From the NCBI GenBank assembly GCA_973895155.1, contig OZ316894.1, positions 7,440,001 to 7,504,000 of the forward strand: a stretch of 64,000 bases of DNA, given 5' to 3'. Each line of letters begins with the position of its first letter. Positions within the stretch are counted from its first letter, which is position 1. Position numbers and translations under genes: made by a program. Positions 41,733 through 55,140 of this stretch are shown in pieces. Below the pieces are notes generated by a model, which was not told the origin of the DNA, searched no databases, and was given only the letters and a program-made list of their open reading frames with translations. This DNA is from Marsupella aquatica. Lineage: Eukaryota > Marchantiophyta.

Positions 41733-44700
41733 TTCTCAAGGTGGAATTCACAATTCAGTGGGTGTTGTTTCTTACCTTTAGGCCAATTCTCCGCTTTCAC
41801 TCTCAGTTGCCAGATGTGCTCACTGAGCGTCAGCAACCATGTGTATAGCTTTGGCTTGCCTTCCTCTCTTCGGACTTACCGATCTGCTTCAATGTTGTGG
41901 AATACATCTGCGACCAAGCCGAAGTTCCCCTCCACCTCGCTCGCAACACTACCACCCCGTTTCCTGGTGGAGCACTCCCCGGTCCTCAGTCATCGCTTAC
42001 AAGAGTTCCAATCCTATCGACAACGGTTCCTTCAGGTTGCCAGAATAGAAATCCTCTACTATCCAACCTCTCACGTTCTCCGAGGCCCACCGTCGGTTGA
42101 TCCCGTTTCAAGAACTCATTAACCTATTAACTCCGTCCTAAGTGCTTATCGTCCGCCTAGTCCCTCTAAACCTCGCCTTCTCCTCCTTTCACTTCCCTAT
42201 AACCTCAGTCGTCTGATTAATCTCTCCCTCGTTGCTTCTCCTCCACTTTCGCTCCGCCGCTATCGAGGATCACCATAACTTGGTGAACACGATTATCCTA
42301 AACCCTGAACCCTGATTTCGCCGCCTCCAGTTGTTGCTTAAGCCGGTCAACGTCCGCAACCTCTAAAATCAGTCCTTTACCTCAGCCTCGACCATACACA
42401 TCCTAAATAGGGTCGTTGGATAGCGGTACCTCCCCCCGTCCAGGAGGAAAACACTAAAAGCTCGCAGACAACCAGGATCCCAGACCCCCCCACACAACAC
42501 GAAACCAGTTCACGTACTGTCAGCTCCGCCAGCTCCCTCAGTTCTTCCAACATCTATTCCCAAAGTCGATTGTTTTTTAAACTCGATTTCCTTCTCCTTG
42601 ACCCGTGACAATTAAAAGTGGCATTGTAATATAATCTAAAAAGGTGACAGATATGTGACAGAAAATTAGGTAGTCATCTAGTAAAATTAAAGTATTTCAT
42701 AACAAACTGTAATACATGTAGTCACAGTCATAAAAGATGTGTTGGTGAAAACACTCAGGGCTCTTTATATATTAGTTGTTATAAATCTTGACAGGAGTAC
42801 CATAGAGCAATGACTGGCTTGGGCTTTAGTGCAGTTGTGATCCACTGCAAGGAGTAGTCCCTGGCGCTTGTAAGAGCACCTACCTCTAACTATGGTTATT
42901 AGACTCCTACAGTAGTTATAGAGGGTGTACCTCTAACTATGCCAGACTCCTCATTTGGCAGGGCAGTTAGTTAAACCTTTCTTTCTCTCTCATGCTCCCC
43001 CGTTTGCTGTCTGGTCTGTTGTTCCCTAGTGGTCTGTTGTTCCATAGTGGGGGTCTCCCTTCAGTGTATCATGTCCATTCTGATGTTCATATTTTTGTAT
43101 TTCAAAGGCACAAAATTTGTTGTTTCCATTGTGACAAATGTCCTGTGTTGTCATCTTGAATATATGGACTCTGGCAAAGTGGCGAGGGGTCTAAGGCAAA
43201 TTTGTCATGGACAGCTGGGCTGTGCTAGTCCATTACATTTCCCTATGTGCTTGTTTTGGTTAACTTGTGACACTACATGTCCATTGACACTCCCACCCAC
43301 CTGGTGCTTTTAAACTTCATCCCTGCTTGGAGCATATTTCAGCTCTCTTCCTCTGAGCCCACCTCCAATGTAGCAAAGGTTAAGTGGTAAGAGGAGTAGG
43401 GTGTCGAAAGGGAGTAATGTACCTTTCGTTTCTTGAAGCTCAACTTTTCGTAGTGGCTATCAAGATGGTGTAAAATTTGCTTAGAATCCAGCCTTTGGAG
43501 GGACTGCATACTATAGAAGGTACGAATGATGGATGTCCCTTAGATTCACGTTTTGTAAACTTTGTACATCACAAAGTTTGATTTCTGTTTTCTTCTAGGA
43601 CAAAGGTTTGTGGAAGAGGCAATGGACAACCACATGTTCCTGAGCACAAGACTCGAAATCTCCTGCGACGTTGTGAACGAGTGCTAGACTCTCAAGCAGA
43701 CCAGGATTTCTTAATTCACTGGCGGCCGCTTGGGAGCAGGATGAAAGTTGAAACTAGATCCCCAAACACGAGCACTCTCGACAGGGTCGGCATGCCCAGC
43801 GGTCTTGAAATCAAGATATCCGTCTAAGGCTTGTCTGAAAGCTCTGGATGAACAACAGGATTTACCACGATAATTGAACGTCACTGTCTTGGTTGAATGG
43901 CAGCAAGTAGATTCAGTCGTCATGTCAAGCTCCATCTCAGAGTCGTTTATCAAATGATATAGCAAACATTTACTAGGCCAATACTACTATCCACAAGCCT
44001 TAGTTGAACTAGGATTGCCATACGGGTAACCCAGTGACAAAAATCCTTGGGCACCAGGTGGAGCTCCAATTGCAGTTTCGTAGTGAAGGGACCAGTTCTG
44101 GCACATTTGCATTACTTGTTCTTATGACTCTTTGCTATCTGGCTTGGAAAACTAAAGTTCACGGAGACGACAGCAGACGTCCCAAACAATGTTCTTAAAA
44201 TTCCACGTTTCCTAAAATAATTTCGACAAATACAGGGGTAATTAATTAAGTAGATTCAGCATATCTAATATTTGAGGAGGGGCCAAGTTGAGTGTGCTAC
44301 AAGACGAATTGGCTACTCCAGTGTGGTTTACCTAGAAAAAAATTAGAGCTCAAAAACCTTTTATTGTGATACTGCGAAACCGTACCTGCCACTACGAGGT
44401 CTTGTTTCAATGAGGAGCTCACACTAATCAACCCTGCGCGGCAAACAACTTATCAGTACCAATGATCTAAAGAGATGCATTGGGCAATTTCAGATAAAGG
44501 CTGGCTGAGGAAAACCATTTCTGCAGGACACTGGTATGAACTCTTAATAGGACTGTATTGTAAAAGAAAACGAGAAAGGGGTTCTTCAATTTTTCAAGCA
44601 TATCATTAGAATCAAGAGTTTCCAACAGGATAGCCTGCCATCACTGATTGCTTGCATGTGAAAAAGGTCCTGAACAAACCGGTCAAATGAACTCATCTGG

Positions 44701-44997
44701 TTTTCTTGCCATAATGACAGTCCACCCCCAAAGATGGCCTACCTGTGAAAAGATCTTCGCACCTGAATGCCGGCACTCAGGTGGATCAAATTATTTTCCA
44801 CCTGCGTATCAGACGATCTATTTTGGAGAACTTCAATCTATACAATTACTCATAGCCCACGAATAGTTCAATAAATTCTCTGGCCATTCACCGTCGTTAG
44901 TGCAAAATTAGATCTCAGAAATAAAGAGGCCTTCTTGGAGGCCATTCAAGAAGGGTTCCTATTGTACAAAATTCTGCGCTTCACTGCCCCTGTCCGA
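41733..44997. other. LINE 5' leader (probable) and intergenic sequence
   Basis: 41733-42600 is pyrimidine-rich sequence upstream of LINE ORF1 and is probably its 5' UTR. From 42600 to 44997 I see no supportable gene. The last few hundred bases should include the 3' UTR of the mitochondrial carrier gene. Confidence 0.4.
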
Positions 44998-47900
44998 TCA
45001 GTTGATAGCCAGGGTCTTCTTCATCTTCTCATAAACCACGTAAGTGATGCTGGCAGCTGGTACAACTTTAAGCAGATTTGGAAGCAGCCCCTTGTAAAAT
45101 CCTTTAACACCCTCACGCTTCAGAGTTCTAAGAAACACATCGGTCATCCCAGAGTATCTATCCGGCGAATTAAGTGCTTGCGCCTGCAGCCTGATTGAGA
45201 AGAACACACCCAGGAAGACGACAGTTAGAAGGCTTCTGCATGCTGTGCTTAGCTGCAACGACAATTATCAAAATATTCATGTAAGCACTCACCGTCCTGC
45301 ATCCTGCAGACTTTAAGATCACCAAGTTGATTCTATTCATTGGAGAAGCAACAAAATTTCAAAGGACGTGGCAGATGTCCAACAAAGACGTGGCAGATGT
45401 TCTCGCGGATTGGATCACACACCAGTGGCTTGAATTGACTGGACTGAAAAGGAAACTACCAGGGTCAAACAGCACCAGAAAAGGTATAAGAGGAACAGAA
45501 CGTGTCACAGAAGAGAAACTAAAACAAAGTAGAGTACGACAGGAAATTTATGCAATAACAATGCAGTACCTTGTTCGAATCAGCTGCAAGGGATATACAC
45601 AAGTTGCACCTAGAGCTCCTGAGATTGTTCCACAACCCAGCTGTATAAAGGGACCAGGATCTGTAATAACACGTGCGTTAAAGGTCATGTACAGTACATA
45701 TGTGTGTACAGAAAACAAAAGATCATTGCTGTTATTTAGTCTCACCAAAACCAGTACCCTTCTTCTTACCGACCATGCTTTTAATGAATGAATCATAGCA
45801 ATGGTTTTGCGCAGCCACTCTGCTGATATATTGTAACAAATATCTCAATTCACGCTATGAAGACGAGAAACGAATCACAAGACGACCAATATTATTCAAT
45901 TATTTGAGCTAGTCTAACCGCTGACCACAAGCAGGTGATGTCCGCCAGGACTGTCTATGTCAATGAAACGGAGTATTTCTGCTGCTCAAAGCTCAAATGC
46001 ACTCATTCTTGCAGGATTAGAAAGTCAATGAAACTTGATCTTGTTCAGGTAGTTCTAGATATCAGCCGGGCTACAATGTCAAGAGCTTGGCTGAACTCTG
46101 TCAATAAAAGCATAAACCTGATAAACCTGTCGAGCTCTGCTGTCACACACTAGAGGTTTTGTAGCCATTTCAGTTTGCCAGTGCCTGGTTCCACACGAGA
46201 GACTAGCAAATGGCTCACAAACAAAACTCGACGACGAGCCATCTGTAAACTACGAGAGCATCGACTATGATTAATGTAGATGCCCTATACTTTAAGGTTC
46301 AATCTTACGTACCCGAATCCGCTCCGATGTATCGATGGGAAAAATCTTTGAGGGTCTCGTAAGCAGCCAAATCTATGCCAGCGTAAGGAACCATCCCCAG
46401 AAGTGATGGAACTAGACCCCTGTAGAAGGCACGAGGGCCCTCGTGCACTAATATGTCTTTTGACAGCGTCATCAATCGTGGAGGCCTTACACCATTCTCG
46501 CAAGTAAATGTCTGAAGCCTTGTCTTTACGAGGTCCATGGGATAAATTGCAGTCTGAGCTATGGCTCCAGCCGTGCCACCTGCCAACAGACGACCCCCAG
46601 CCCCGATCTCGTTCATCTTACCATTTGAGTCGGACCCAACCACAAATTCTTTCATATTCTCAAAGGCATAGAACTTGATTGCTGATTCCGGGGCGACTTT
46701 CAGAATGTTGATTCCATTCCCTCGAAAGAATGCTAGGACACCTCCTTCTTGGTACATCAGCTTCAACCCACCAATAACTCCCTTCTTTGTGGGAGCCTCG
46801 GTCTGAACTTGTAGAAGTACCTTCAAACGATCCAACGGTGCAGTTGCTGTACGTGAAATGGCTCCTGCCACTCCACCAGCTATCAAGTACTTGTAAGCAT
46901 GCAAATGCCTGGATATGCCCTCCGGGATGACAGCCGATTCACCAATGTCCACAAGGGATATTTTCTCCCAGTATTGATAGATATTCTTCAACGTCGCTTC
47001 ATGAGGATAGAGGAGCAGAAAATCACGCCACTCTGAGAAAGAGATAACACCATTCCTGTCCAGATCGATGTGGTCGACGAAACTTGCTAGATTTTCATCC
47101 TTTACTTCTACTCCTGCAATACACCACCAATACTGGCATCGTTAGCCAAATCATCCCTCATTGAATTTGCTCAAGGAAACAGCGCAGAACTAGCGACTTT
47201 ATCATTCACATGATGAATGGCATCCTTGCAAAATCCCCACATTGTTCAGCAAACCAATTCGTCGTCCATATTTCCTATGATTCACCCAGATAGCATAATC
47301 TCAATGCTAATTACTCATTCGTCTTCTTATTTTCCACATGCCCAATTAGCCACATCAATGTCCATCTATACTCCTGCAATATAAGAACAGGAAGTGGTCT
47401 ACGTGCTCATCATTCAGTCATCTGAAATAGCTGGCATCTGCCCAGCTCTACTCATCGAGGCAGCGCTCAGGAATTGTTCCTTGCTTAGTTCCTCCTGCTG
47501 AATCCTCGACCAATTTGCTTTCTAAGTTGCGCTGAGGCATGCAGGATATTGTCAAAGTTACGGCCCTGCTTTGAAGAACATTGCTATTTCAGAGGACCAT
47601 ACAATGTATAGCGATGACAACACGTTTGGTGAGCTCAAGCACTATCCAGATCAATTATTACTAACAAGAATATGATGGATAGAGAATTTCACCAGCTCCT
47701 CGTAAAGCAGCTCGAAGCTCCTCTAGTTGAAGAACACCGTTATGTTTCACATCAAGCTCTTGAAACATTTGATACAGCTCCAGCTCTTTCAAGTCCATGT
47801 ACCTCTCAAACTCGTCAAAATCCACCTTGCCATCGAGGTTGGAGTCACACACTAGCAGCAAGTCCTTGGCGTACTTGTTATCCGAAGGGATAGACAGAGA

Positions 47901-48251
47901 CTTGAATCCACTTTTTATTTGCTCGTGATCCACATAACCGGTCTTGCAAGTATCGAAGCGGTCAAACAGATTCCTGATTCTGAGTTCCCTCTGCTCCCTC
48001 GTCTCCTGCAGTGCTAGCTCTACGTCTCTCAAGGAAATGGTATGATCACCATTACTTCTGGTAATTTCCGCCGTCATGCTTGCTTTCAAAGCCTGTAAGG
48101 AATCACCGAACGTCGCTGCCGTTGGAACGATGACGGCAGATGAATGATCGCTCGTTGGCGCCCTCAGTACCCCTATATGTTCTTTGCCGTCCACCAGTTC
48201 CACTTCGCCAAGCGCTACCTTTCCGAGTCCTGTGGCAGCTGTACTTGTCAT
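44998..48251 (-). CDS. Ca2+-dependent mitochondrial ATP-Mg/Pi-type carrier
   Basis: SCaMC/APC proteins exchange ATP-Mg for phosphate across the inner mitochondrial membrane, gated by calcium. Four exons (48251-47693, 47113-46313, 45660-45570, 45190-44998) join in phase with GT-AG borders to give 547 aa, the family's usual size. The N-terminal half has four EF-hands ([55 protein letters not shown]); the fourth is formed across the exon 1/2 junction. Three carrier repeats follow with signatures PLDRLK, PMDLVK and PLQLIR. The Gln in the third is common in this subfamily. No stop or frameshift was seen. A TGACGTCA motif lies about 1 kb upstream (49277), a weak hint of bZIP control. Confidence 0.93.
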
Positions 48252-49265
48252 ACTTCCTTCTCTCTATTTGTCCGTCCAATCTCCAATCCTCTATCCCCTG
48301 CGCAATCTTCTTACGCTTGGCCACAATCCAATCTCAAATCCTTTCTCCTCTATCATAATCTTTTTTCCTGTGTCACCTACTCAACCGAGAGATGCTGTGT
48401 GCCCGTCTCACGGGACAGGAGATTTGTTGCTTCCAACTATGGAGATCAATGAGCACGGGCAATTCATCATCGGTGCATTTCACCGAAAATGACCATAGCA
48501 GGTCCAAACATTGAGTCGATCCAAAGCTAGTGTAACACTCAATTCCCTCTTCAACCCCTCAATTCTCTTTTCTCCTGCTCGCTTTGGCACTTCAAAGACC
48601 ACACCTTTCCCCGAAAATTCCGTCAGCACTTAATTCTGTCTCCACTTTCCGGTCAGTCTCCCTCGTCCTCCTCTTTTCTCGAATCTCCTCTGACTATCCT
48701 GGGCCCTTTCTCCCAAGCGATTCAACCCGTGTTGTCTGAAACCTAAGAACGGGTCTCTGCAGGGCGAAATTCTCTCCTCCGTCCTTCCTGTCACCTATCC
48801 GCCAGAAGAGCCACGGTTGGTACGGTAGTTCACGATTCACTGGCTGTGATCCGCCCCAGTACCGATACCAATCGCCACAATTCGCTTCTCCTGCGACGAA
48901 GCAAAGCGCAGGAAGCAGCTGCTATCGTACAGACTAATTTTACGATTTCCCAGTCGGCCTAAGCCGCGCTACCAGCGAGCGAGCCAGCGACGACAGAGAG
49001 AGGCATTCCTGACGAGCGACAATCGACAACAAATCCATGGCGACTGACGAACGACGGCAACGATGGTGAGCGAACGCAGCGAGGCACTGCGAGACCTCTA
49101 CCGACCGAACAAAAGGTGCGCGGAGCTCGGTGCTCGAGCAGAGCACATCGATGGGTCGGTCGGTCCGCCCGGCGCACCAGCATCTGCTCGGAGCGATCCT
49201 CTTCGACCGAAATCGCTGTAGTTGTTGCAATAGTGTGAGTAGGGAAGCTAGACGCTGAGCTTGCG
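48252..49265 (-). promoter_or_regulatory. Probable promoter and leader region of the carrier gene
   Basis: Pyrimidine-rich on the plus strand just upstream of the ATG, then moderately GC-rich. No coding frame resembles a protein. No core promoter element can be fixed with confidence. Confidence 0.3.
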
Positions 49266-52227
49266 ATGCGATTCGTTGACGTCAGTGGTCAACAAAAGCA
49301 ACCGAAGGAAAGGAGAAGGAGAGGAAATGGTGATGGCAGAAATCGCGGAGCGTTTTGCTGCTGTTCAACGAAACCATTATTATTAATATTCACAGTGAAG
49401 AGTCTAGTCTTCATTGAGGCATTGACATTCTCTCCTCCCTACCAATCAAGATGATTAGCATAATCGGTCCTTAATCTGGCGCTAAAATATCGGATTAGCT
49501 TTCTGCTTCAGATTCAGGTTGAAATGAGTTTTTTAGTTTATTTTAGACTGGTGAAATTATGGAGGACGGCAGTCAAACAATTCTCTAGATTTTGCAAAAT
49601 ATAGGATTAGCTTTCTGCTTCAGATTAAGGAATGAAATGAGTTTACTTTTTAGTCAAATTATGCGGAATGCAGTAACACAATTCTCTAGATTTGGCTTAT
49701 TCAATTTTTGACTATATCATCTGAACTAATTTACTCTATTGCCCAGTTAAAAGGAATTGGACAGCCCTTAAATCCTCTAATAGTTGGACTGTGTGGCTGA
49801 GATTAATCCAGTGGGGGGCAGCTTGCTAATTGAATTACTTTTGGGGGCAATTTAAGACATTTGTGCAATTTGTGAAAACAGGTCAGTTACTTACTTGACA
49901 AACAATGCATACATTCATAAAGCAGTGTTTAATATCAAAATGTTTAGAAGATTCCTGAAATATGCATTGTAATTTTTTCACCTGGTTTCACAACACTACC
50001 TACTGTAGAATTTGTCCTAAGGGGCGTGACATCTTCAACAATTGATTATTTTTTCAGCGAGCTTGATTGTTCCTGTCGTAGAGTGCATTCTAGAATCCTG
50101 ATGAGACAATTGTTAAGTAGGAGCTGAACATGATTGATGCAAGGGTTGAGCAATAATTTTACTTCTAATTTATTTTCAGATTTGATACAAAAGGTTGACA
50201 CCACTGCTACTTGGATACACATAAGAACTTTTGCGTATGATGTAGAAGTGTAAGAGGTTCAATGTATGATAATTATGGTGAACCAAGGAAACCCAACTCC
50301 TCCAGTTGAATGAAATTGAAGTGATTAAACTTGAAAACTAATGCCACCATTGATAAGTCAATGTTCACATCTCAAATCCCTTCAAGGTTTTTCCGGGGAT
50401 TTTTCTCTTCATACTTTTCTGTACTTTAGAGAAGAGAATGCCCGACAAAGTCTCAGCAAGGTCATTTTCAAATTTCTCCTCTACTTGTCTTTTGGTAGAA
50501 AAGAGCAAATCTCAATTTGCATTAAATGGCATTGATACTGGAAATGACACACTTGCATTATATTGCATGATTTGCACATACTGAGAAGACTAGCGCAAAT
50601 ACAGAGGGGGCATGCTGCATCCATTGGAATTTTAGTGAAAGTTTTGGTTGCCCAATAAGGATGAATATAAAGCCAGGATGGACTGAGGGGTTGAATATAA
50701 AGCCCTGTTGGACTGAGGGGTTTGCTATGAAGCCCAAATTGATTTTCAAGGTTTAGATGGACTAGCACAGAATATCTAAAATGATCAGAGAAAGCTTGTT
50801 ATAATTTTGACTGATACGTGATTTGTAAAGGGATCTTGACCGTTTGCAGCCGGTTTCAATAAATTTACCCAATAGTAAGTTGCTGCTCATGCTTAAACTA
50901 CTGAGGATGTCCTTCTCAAAAGCGAAACACACTTCCTGGAGTAATTTTGCTGCTCATGCCTAAGGTACTCAGTACCTTCTTCATAAAAGCAATGGGTCCT
51001 TTTCACAAACTGGTAATTTGTGTCTGGCTCATTCCAAACTACTCAGGCCATCCTTCGTAAAAGTGAAGCATTGCCCATTAACACTTGATTTTTAATATTT
51101 TAATATTAGTCCGTTTCCATGCAGTTTTCTTATATTCTCAAATGTGTGAGTTTCATCTGGGGTGTAATCTTTCAAACGTTTTATCTACAATCCTAGTTTA
51201 GAGTACTCTGAGCACTTCTGGTTCACGGCATTCGATTAGCTTGCTTTGCTTTGCATCAGTGAATTGAAAGGACAACGAATCGGGTGTGGGTGGCTCCGTC
51301 AATGCTTTGACTCGACAATTGAATTTTGCACCCAAACGCACCCACATCGACCTCCTTTCACCTGGGTCTCCCATCTGCCAACCATTAACTACTGCCTCAG
51401 TGACTCCGAGGACCAGGTTGTGTACTGTATCAGAGCATAGTCAAAGAAGCAAACGATACACTGTTGCCATTGCTGGAGGCGTATGTAATATAATGGGCAC
51501 CGGAAATGGACAACAAAATTACAGGGTATTACAACTGTACATTTTCCTAGAAAGAATAACTGAGCAGACAGCGACAGCTGGCTCGTCTGCAAATCTTCCT
51601 TTGATCTGGAGAAAGCTTTGTCTTGGCCAAAAGCCAAAATCAATCACCCACACATTTGGTTCTGACTATGATAACGTACAACCTCGCTTGTCTGGTCTAG
51701 CCTAGTCCGTCAACACTTGACGAGGATAGTTCTCTAGTTTGCACTGTCACTCAAGGTCAATTGGCTGTAATGATGTTTTTTTAACCTTGCTCTGTCTACA
51801 AGTACTTTAAATGAGTACACCCAAATTTTAAATGTACAAAAAGACATCCGTATGGAAATTTAAATGGACGTGGCTGAGACCTTGGGTAGACTGTAACAGA
51901 ATTTTAAATCTTCCACCGGAGAGTCGATTGTTAAAATGTCAACCCATATCTCTCCGTAGGCATTCAAAATATCAGCAAGCTCTCATATTCTCAGATTGGC
52001 AGCTGCAACCAAACCACAATCCCACGAACGTCATGAGAGAACAAACGAAGAGAGAATAAATTAAAAAGCCACGGGGAACCATTAGATTCATGGGCCCCAC
52101 TTTTATTCTGCCAGGATTGAAATAATCAATTCAGAAGAGGACATCGAGTTTAGGAGAATAACTACAGAGACAAATATTGAACGGTATAAGCTCTGTCTGG
52201 CAACAAAAGTCCGGTAGGAATGCTTAC
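49266..52227. other. Intergenic region with short duplications
   Basis: No gene is supported. GATTAGCTTTCTGCTTCAGATT occurs twice, about 110 bp apart, near 49494 and 49604, followed by related AATGAGTTT sequence. 52103-52227 may hold the last exon or 3' UTR of the penta-EF-hand gene. Confidence 0.4.
50655..50750 (+). repeat. Short minisatellite, ~35-bp unit, about three copies
   Basis: AATATAAAGCC followed by GGACTGAGGGG recurs twice in tandem, and a third diverged copy (TATGAAGCCC) follows. Confidence 0.7.
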
Positions 52228-54142
52228 AGCAATAAACAAATTGATTGAAGTCTAAAGTTACATGCCCCTTTCCTGTGGTGTCAAATGCTGTAAATAAGTT
52301 TCTGCAACCAGAAATCAGGATGCATCGGTTTCTGTTAAAAATATCTAGCAGTTCCAAACGATGGCAGAAAACGAGGATATAAAAAAGGTAAAATCTTGAA
52401 GTTTGCAGTACCCTGCAAGCAGAGATCAATACCACTTACCGTGCAGACTGGAGAAATATACAAGCAGACATGAAATTGTCGAGCCGGAAACTTCCTGTTT
52501 TGTCCTTATCGAAACTCTGCAGAGGAAAAAGAAAAAGTAATGTCTTCCGAATCAATATTGATGGCCACCTCTTGACCTAACTATTGAATGCAACTAAACA
52601 TGGTGGCCTTACAACCCTTGAGCGCCCAAAGTTTAGGGTATGAAACAGCTAAAACTCCTACCTGACATACAGTGAAGAATGAAGGTTGGTCCAGAACGTA
52701 TCCAGCTTCTTGTAATGCCTGAACGAACACAAAAGACAAAGGTCAGAAGTCCAGAACTCAAAATAGTGAAAACCTTGCAATCAAAAGCAGCAAAGAAACG
52801 GGTGATAAGAAAAGGGTTATTGATGGTCTGCAACATTCTCCGGGTCTGGAAAAAGATCGCTACGAACCAATAATACAACAATCCAATGCCAAAGAAAAAC
52901 CTTCGTTCATGCAAGCATAACTTACGGATGGTGATACTGATTTTCAAGGATAAATTGACATAGGTTAAGATGCAGAAGGGCTTGTGAACAGCAAATCATC
53001 CGGAGTACAACAATGATTTTGTCAGGATAATCAGTCTCGTACCGCATACATTTCCTTGAGAGAAAGAATTCCCCGATTCCTGTAAGGTAATGGACCACAA
53101 ATGTTCCAAACTGATGAGAACTAGGACTCCCTCCAACAAACAAGATCAACTGCCTCCAATCCGCAAAGAGAACTAGTTTCATCGACCCCTCTGTGCAGTT
53201 TGTAAATCGTAGTAAATATTGTCACAAAAAGCGGGATTGACGGTATTTCAGATGAACTGCTACTCTACGAAGACCACTATTGAATGCGGATATTTTTATG
53301 CTGTGAATAGTTCAAGTAGCGAAGTGGTCGAAGGCACACAATTTAGCTAACCTTGAGTGCCTTGAAAACGTATCTTGCACCACACTGAGGAATTTGTGCA
53401 GTTTGACGAATTCTGTAACAAAAGAAATACCAAAAATGTAGCGATAGTTAGATTTTCCTTCGCTTTCCACTCAGTTTCCCGCCCTTCGTAACTTATGACT
53501 ATAAGCATGACAACTGAGAACGCGCCAACATCATTGTCTCGAGACACATACTCTAGGTCTCTTACGCCAAAAAGTGACAACATTGTATCGAGTGTGAATT
53601 TGGGTGTAAGAGTTAGTACCGTCAAAAGACATTGTTCCATTCAAGTCCTTGTCGTACATCCTGCGACACATAAGAGTATTTTAGAAAATTACGGTTAGCG
53701 CTGCAAGTACACTATGGCACATAACGAGGAACGATTCTGACATACAGATCATCTCCGGATACTCTAGAATGAATCACTGCTGGTGGAATAGGTGCTGGGC
53801 CATGATAATTCTCAAAAATAGTCTATCTGGACCAACACCAAGAGGCATTTACCACATGGAGATCTTACTTGATCATTTGCGAAGTCACAGTCAGGGGAAA
53901 GTGGAGGTTTCCTGCTTCCAAAGCGCGCTGCAATCCCACATCATCCGCGTGTCACACATATGCTTGAATGAAGATGCTGTAAGCAGAATCACAGACTCGA
54001 TCAACAGAACTAGAACAATAGCTCTGAAGTGACGATCCCCCTTTCAAAAACAGCCAGATCGTACCTGGAGTTCAGCAGCATTTATGGTTCCAGAGTTATC
54101 AATGTCCACCGATCGAAACCACATTTGAAGAGGTTCCGCCAT
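52228..54142 (-). CDS. Penta-EF-hand calcium-binding protein (ALG-2/sorcin type)
   Basis: Eight in-phase exons with GT-AG borders are visible: 54142-54065, 53927-53869, 53660-53620, 53412-53352, 53079-53043, 52718-52662, 52516-52440 and 52301-52228. They give about 161 aa before a short last exon that I could not fix. Candidate acceptors are near 52160 (a further 17 residues) and 52105 (immediate stop). Five EF-hand units appear in order: VDIDNSGTINAAEL; YDKDLNGTMSFDEF across an intron; a degenerate third (RNRGILSLKEM); FDKDKTGSFRLDNF; FDTTGKGHVTLDFNQF. Penta-EF-hand proteins bind Ca2+, dimerise through the fifth hand and act in membrane repair, trafficking or death signalling. The ATG sits directly before the first EF loop, so the usual Gly/Pro-rich N-tail is missing. 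Confidence 0.85.
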
Positions 54143-54945
54143 GACGAACAGCGAAATCAACCCACAAGACGTCTGCTCTTATCAAATTAATTCGTTCCCG
54201 AACCCGAATTTCGCCACCCAGATCACAAACCCTTCCCACTCCGATGGCGCCCGGGTCTGCAATGGTTCAACGTTCACCAACAATGTATAAAAAAAGTCCA
54301 ATTCCAGAAACGTTTGTTCGTCGTGCCCCTGCTCCCTTAATAGCCTCTCAAAAACAGAACAAAAAATCTGTCGTAGCTTTGGAAACCCCAGACTCCAAAC
54401 GAATTTTACAGAAGATCTTGCCGCCCTTGCCGCCAACTAAACAAATTGAGCCTCCCATTCGTCTTTCAAATGAGGCGTCGAGCGTACGAACGCAACCAAG
54501 CCAATTTGGACGTCCTCCCAGAACCGAGTAAGTTGAAAAACGAGCAGAATGATTAAGAAGGAGACAGTACAGACGAAGGCAGCAGGCAGGCTCTTGCACG
54601 AAAGTAAGTGAAATCAGCGCTGCTGAGTACTGCAGTTGCAGTGAAGACGAAGCAACAGAGTGCACCAGTATTCCGCGGACGAAGCCCACACAACCCACCG
54701 ACTACATAAAACACACCGTGTGTCCAAGACTAAAAAGCTGAGTTGAAATCATATATCAGGAGCCAAAGGGAGACCTTTTTCTACGACACTATGACTGTGA
54801 TCAGTCTGTCCGCTGCTGGATCACAGAGGAGGCAGAATGACACGCTTGTCGAGTTGAAGCAACTCTGCTGCTCTCTCGTCAACACCTGGGAGGTGGGGAA
54901 ACCTCGATGAAAACTCGTGGACGCGTGCAGGGTCGGCAGTATTAA
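54143..54945. other. Upstream region of the penta-EF-hand gene
   Basis: It probably carries the promoter and 5' UTR of the minus-strand gene. No other gene was recognised and no promoter motif is assigned. Confidence 0.35.
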
Positions 54946-55054
54946 GGACGAAAGACAATCTCGAGGGCAATCAATGTGCTGCCCGCTGCCCGCATGTGCT
55001 GTATCTGATTTCAGTTTAAGTACCTGGCGCGAATATACCTCATCACGAATTGAG

Positions 55055-55140
55055 GAAGGGCTCAATGGTAGCCGAGATCAGTTGGGGAGTTGGAGGTCCC
55101 GGGTTCAAACCCCGCTTGTATGTCGTGAATGTTTTTTAGC
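55055..55140 (+). mobile_element. tRNA-derived SINE head
   Basis: TGGTAGCCGAGATCAG (box-A-like) is followed about 30 bases later by GGTTCAAACCC, a perfect box B. The sequence then continues into GTATGTCGTGAATG and the satellite unit, whose A-rich AAAATTCAAAAAAAATG could be the SINE tail. It does not fold as a tRNA. Confidence 0.5.

Noticed and set aside
49277-49286. bZIP (TGACGTCA) control element of the carrier gene
   Set aside because: A single 8-mer about 1 kb upstream is too weak to annotate as a regulatory site on its own.
55060-55125. tRNA gene (plus strand)
   Set aside because: Box A and B are present but no acceptor, D or anticodon stems pair. It fits a SINE promoter only.
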